The notes beneath the pieces are model-generated. The model ran no database searches, had not been told where the DNA came from, and was given only the letters and a program-made list of their open reading frames with translations. Below are positions 60,201 to 64,000 of a DNA stretch of 64,000 nt, piece after piece. Numbering within the stretch: the first letter of the stretch is position 1; every line of letters starts with the position of its first letter. The stretch is from assembly GCF_949628215.1 (NCBI RefSeq), contig NC_134279.1:55416266-55480265 (forward strand). Direction: 5' to 3'. The stretch comes from Phalacrocorax aristotelis. Its lineage: Eukaryota; Chordata; Aves; Suliformes; Phalacrocoracidae. Made by a program: the position numbers and the translations under genes.

Positions 60201-63200
60201 TACAATACATTTATTCTTTCAAATACCACCTTGTTGTTCTTTAACTGGAATGCCCTGAATTTTATTACATAAACCAACCATTGCTCAGATGTAAACCAAT
60301 TTCTTCCTTAACAGATATTCTGAGCCTAAATGTGTGTTTACATTAACATATACACTTTGCCTTGTTTGTACAATGCATAAATTTTGCCTAAAGTTGTAGA
60401 AAGCTGGGGTGTTTTTGTCTTTTGAACGTTTCATGAAGAATATATGAGGAGGATGTCAAAGCTGATATTGTGTTAGTCATCTGGTATAATTATCAAAGTT
60501 TAAATATTCTTCAGACACATATAGGTGGTGACACTTCTTGTAATGACATTTGTATCTACACTGAGTGTGTATCTATACTGAGTTTATAGATTTAAAATTC
60601 TTTATTTGCATTGGAACTACCTAAACCCTAAATCAGCACAGGTACATATGTATGAATCTTCGTCAGTGATGGAAAAGCCTCGATGTGTGCTCAGGAAACA
60701 TAATAAAAAAAATAACAGTATGGCTTGTACGTTTACTTAGAAAATTAGTTTCCTGCTTAGGAGCATCAAATGATATTGTAAGTGTAAAATAGTTAAAGAA
60801 AAAAAAAAAACAATAGTCCTGTGTTGACCACATAAAATGTAGTCAGTCAGCTCTAGGGGAAGAGCATGCTGGCATTCCTTGATGGAGGATGGGTCTCAAA
60901 TGCTTAGTGCTGTCTGGAATGGATTTTTACCTACCTAGTATTTTTTAACGTTAACTGTTGGAAGATAAAAGGTAAGAACTTTTGTGTTGTCTCAATACAA
61001 ATACATCTTTTCTTTCTCTTAAGATGAAAGACTCAGGGCCATGTTACTTATACAAGCTGTCTTGTTGGAACAAATGCAGTAGTGTTATCACAATCTGATT
61101 GGCAAAGAAACAAGTTATGCTCAGCAGGAATATACATATTCAGGTGTAGATTTACTTGAAGGTTGAGCTAGTTGTGTGCTTATGTACTCCCTCCTTTTTC
61201 TTCCAGTAGCCACTGTACTGGAAAATCATATGTTTTCTTTGGAGCCTGTGGCTGGTCTCTGGCTTTCCATCCCAGGTGATTTGTGGTTCACAGAAGGTTT
61301 GAAAGGAAGGTGTGACGCTCTGCAGAAGTGGGGAGCAAGAGACCATCTATCACCTGCCTTGTGTTGCCATTTATGAACCCCTTGATGGCTCAGCCCCTTT
61401 CCCGCTCACATTATGATTGCATCCTACATCTTTCTCATGCTTAAGAGACATCTCCTGTGTAGAGACTATTCACATTATAATTGTCTGAGGAAACAGAAGC
61501 AGTTGCATGCATGGACTATCTAAATATTTTCTTGCTGGGTGGTTTGTCCTATTTACCCATAATTATGGTGGTTTCCTCAGTGACATCTAACTTTGAGAAA
61601 TGGACAAGGAGGCATAAATAGTCTTTATGCTTTATTCAGAGAAACAGAAAGCTTGTTTACTACAAATTAATATTCTTTGCAGATTAAAAATTAAAATGGC
61701 ATAAACTGTGAAACTGAAGAGGCTTTATTTCCACCTTCTTCAGTCTGCAGAGCAAGGAACAGCCCATATGAAACAGAAGTATGGTTTCATTTTCCATCTG
61801 GTCTTCTCCATACTGTGTTAATGTCACAGTCAGTTTGCTGAGTGTTGCTCACATGTCTAATGCTTTTGTTATCTGGTGAAGGAAATTGAACTCTTTTAGT
61901 TGTGGGAGTTGGGAATAAGCAATATCTTCACCTGCAGAAAGGGAGAAAGCACTGTTACATGTCTTCTACTTGTTATAGGACCCTGTATGGATAAGTGGTA
62001 TGGGTCAAGAGTAAAAGGGAAAAAATATCATATAGCTGTATATACTTACAGCTGTACTTCTTTTGTGCTCCAAAAAAGCTTCTCCCTGCTCTGGTACAGA
62101 CATTATAATACCATTGAAAAATCTCAAAACGTGATGGAGAGGGGCTGGGAGCTGTCTTCACTAGAGATCACATAGCCTTACTGTGTCCCACCGCTCCGGT
62201 CATGTGCATTCTTCCTGCCAAAGAGAGAAATACGCTGTTGGACATCAGCATTTCCATGCTGAGTAAAATGAATACTCACAAGGTCCCACATCAATGGATC
62301 TCCAGTGGCATAACAAAATCCGTTGATATGCATTCACGTGTGTGTTTCTATGTGTATGTGTATATAGATATGTATCTAAAATCACAAAAATGCATGGTAC
62401 AAGCAGAAAGCAATCTGTTCACTTAAAGCATTCTCAGTCTCAGAATGGAATTGCAGTCTAAAGTGTGAACACTTACAAATCCTGGTACAAAGCATGTATG
62501 CCTTCTGTTTTCTGTCAGAAAGATGCCAGTGTATGCATTTGGTGCTCTGAGAAGTTCAAGTGTGATTGTAAATACTTTCCATCCCATTCTGAGTATTGGT
62601 CTCAGCGTAATCTTTGCCAGTGTAACATTTAGACAAAAGCTTTTAGTCATGAGTTAGGGCTTTTTGTTAGTTAAACAAACTCTCCAAATATGTAGGAAAA
62701 AGAGCTTACCTGCTTATCCTTTTTACTTTCTCATCCTTTACTCAATTCAGTGCGCTGAGGCCCACGTAGCCAAGGCTGACCTCTGAAGAAGTGTTGCTTC
62801 TCTTTTCATCATGAACCCTTGCTGTCCTTCTTCTCACATAGGCTGGGTTATCTCAGGAGCTGTTGACGTGGCTGGTCAGAGTTTGTGGGTTTTGTTGGTT
62901 TTTTTTTTCCTTTCCTTATCTTCCATAGAAATGGATAGACAGTGACTGCACACAACAATCTGTAACAGGGTGGCTTATCATCTCTGCTCTGTGGAGGGCA
63001 ATACTTTGTGGGATGTTGGACACTGCTGCAAGCCTGAACTGTATTTGTGCCCTCACTGTAATAAAGCATCTCCTACGCACTGGGACAGGAGGCGAATGTG
63101 GGTAAGGACTTCTAATGGGCTCATGAATTCACTGAGACTGAGGACGTGACGACTCTGTTAATGATGCTTAGCTGTAGTGGTGTGCCTGCTGGGACACAGG

Positions 63201-64000
63201 ACACACAACTCTAGAAGGAAACTCTATCACAGAGTTTCTGAAATACACTTCCTGACATGTACATGAAATTACAACCATCCATCAAGCTAAAGTCTCACCT
63301 GTTAAGAGTTTTATGTGTTGGTCTTATTCTTCAAGCTGAACAGAGGGCTCAAATATAGTTTTGCCCAAATGTTAACACCTCAGGCCACAACAGAAGTTTA
63401 TACGACAGCCTGGGTAGGATCTCATTAATACTTGGCTGTAATATATTGTAAAAAAAGCAGAGAACAGAAGAAATTTTTTGGCTCATTAGTATATGTATTT
63501 TCCTCTGAGACAGACTGGGCAAATACACCTGAGGAAAGTATTTCGGAAAAACTGGGAAAAAATGGAATAGGTTTGTAGAAGTTTGCAAGTGCTCAGTGAT
63601 GTACTGCTATATTAAACTTTCCCCTGTTAAAAAAATGTCCATAGTATTACTTCCTGGAGCTTGTCTGGCTTGTTTTTTAAGAGGGGTAGCTGTGGTCTCC
63701 TTGAATTTAGCCTGAGGGAAAAATCCTGATGTCTGTGAAAGCTGTTATAACCTAGAAGCATCCTCCTTGTGTTCTTGGAAGTTCAGTGGTGTGGGCTTCA
63801 TTCAAGACTCCCTGAAGCAACAGTGTCTGTCTTTGCCTTCTATTTTTGGTGAAGATTCTGTGTGTAAAGAGGATCTATATAACAAATATTTCATCTGTAC
63901 CACCTTCTCTAGCGAAGAACTATACAGTTGAAATGGTAAAACTTTAACTTCCTTGTACCCTTTGTACTTATTCTGTGCTGCTGTTCTGAATATTCATTTG
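57243..64000 (-). other. last intron of GABRB1 (partial)
   Basis: The sequence upstream of the acceptor at 57243 runs to the window edge without the preceding exon (M3 and proximal loop); I searched the minus strand for its conserved FVNYIFF-type coding and did not see it. The intron is AT-rich, with an AT-dinucleotide-rich patch near 58022-58080, poly-A/T runs and no clear transposon. Confidence 0.75.
58022..58080. repeat. AT-rich low-complexity tract
   Basis: A (TA)n run followed by AT-only sequence in the GABRB1 intron. Simple low-complexity sequence. Confidence 0.7.

Noticed and set aside
1-64000. CRISPR array, operon, phage or other prokaryotic system
   Set aside because: The window is vertebrate nuclear DNA with spliced genes; no regularly spaced direct repeats or bacterial genes are seen.

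Overview
This is vertebrate nuclear DNA, almost certainly from a bird. Genes are split into short exons with GT-AG introns. Two CpG islands stand in an AT-rich background. The repeats are CR1 LINE tails and a class of endogenous-retrovirus LTR common in avian genomes. No bacterial, viral-genome or CRISPR features are present. Most long open frames here are chance frames in introns and intergenic DNA.

Three genes are recognisable, in the order and relative orientation known from human chromosome 4p12 (GABRB1 - COMMD8 - ATP10D), read here on the opposite strand. (1) Bases 1 to about 27.2 kb hold the 5' part of ATP10D on the minus strand. Seven complete coding exons and part of an eighth encode residues 1-425. 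The window edge cuts the gene just before the expected P-type phosphorylation motif. A non-coding first exon probably lies in the CpG island at 26.6-27.8 kb. (2) Bases 39.4-46.1 kb hold the complete COMMD8 gene on the plus strand: five coding exons, 176 codons, a CpG-island promoter with a TATA box, and two poly(A) signals. (3) Bases 56,895-57,242 hold the last coding exon of GABRB1 on the minus strand. The rest of the window to 64 kb is its last intron.

Between these lie about 12 kb (ATP10D-COMMD8) and about 11 kb (COMMD8-GABRB1) of DNA with no gene I can support. Repeats include three clear CR1 3' tails, two older CR1-like remnants, several MIR-like SINE remnants and two plus-strand ERV LTRs lying antisense inside ATP10D introns. 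One LTR is a solo copy that keeps a full CRE and a TATA box. The other is followed by a degraded primer-binding site and then by an inverted fragment of the same LTR's 5' end.

The genes do not form an operon and their products act in different places: a plasma-membrane/endomembrane lipid flippase, an endosomal recycling (Commander) subunit and a synaptic GABA-A receptor subunit. I found no convincing undescribed system. The most unusual items are the inverted ERV arrangement, the solo LTR with intact promoter elements inside ATP10D, and an unidentified open frame diverging from the COMMD8 promoter.
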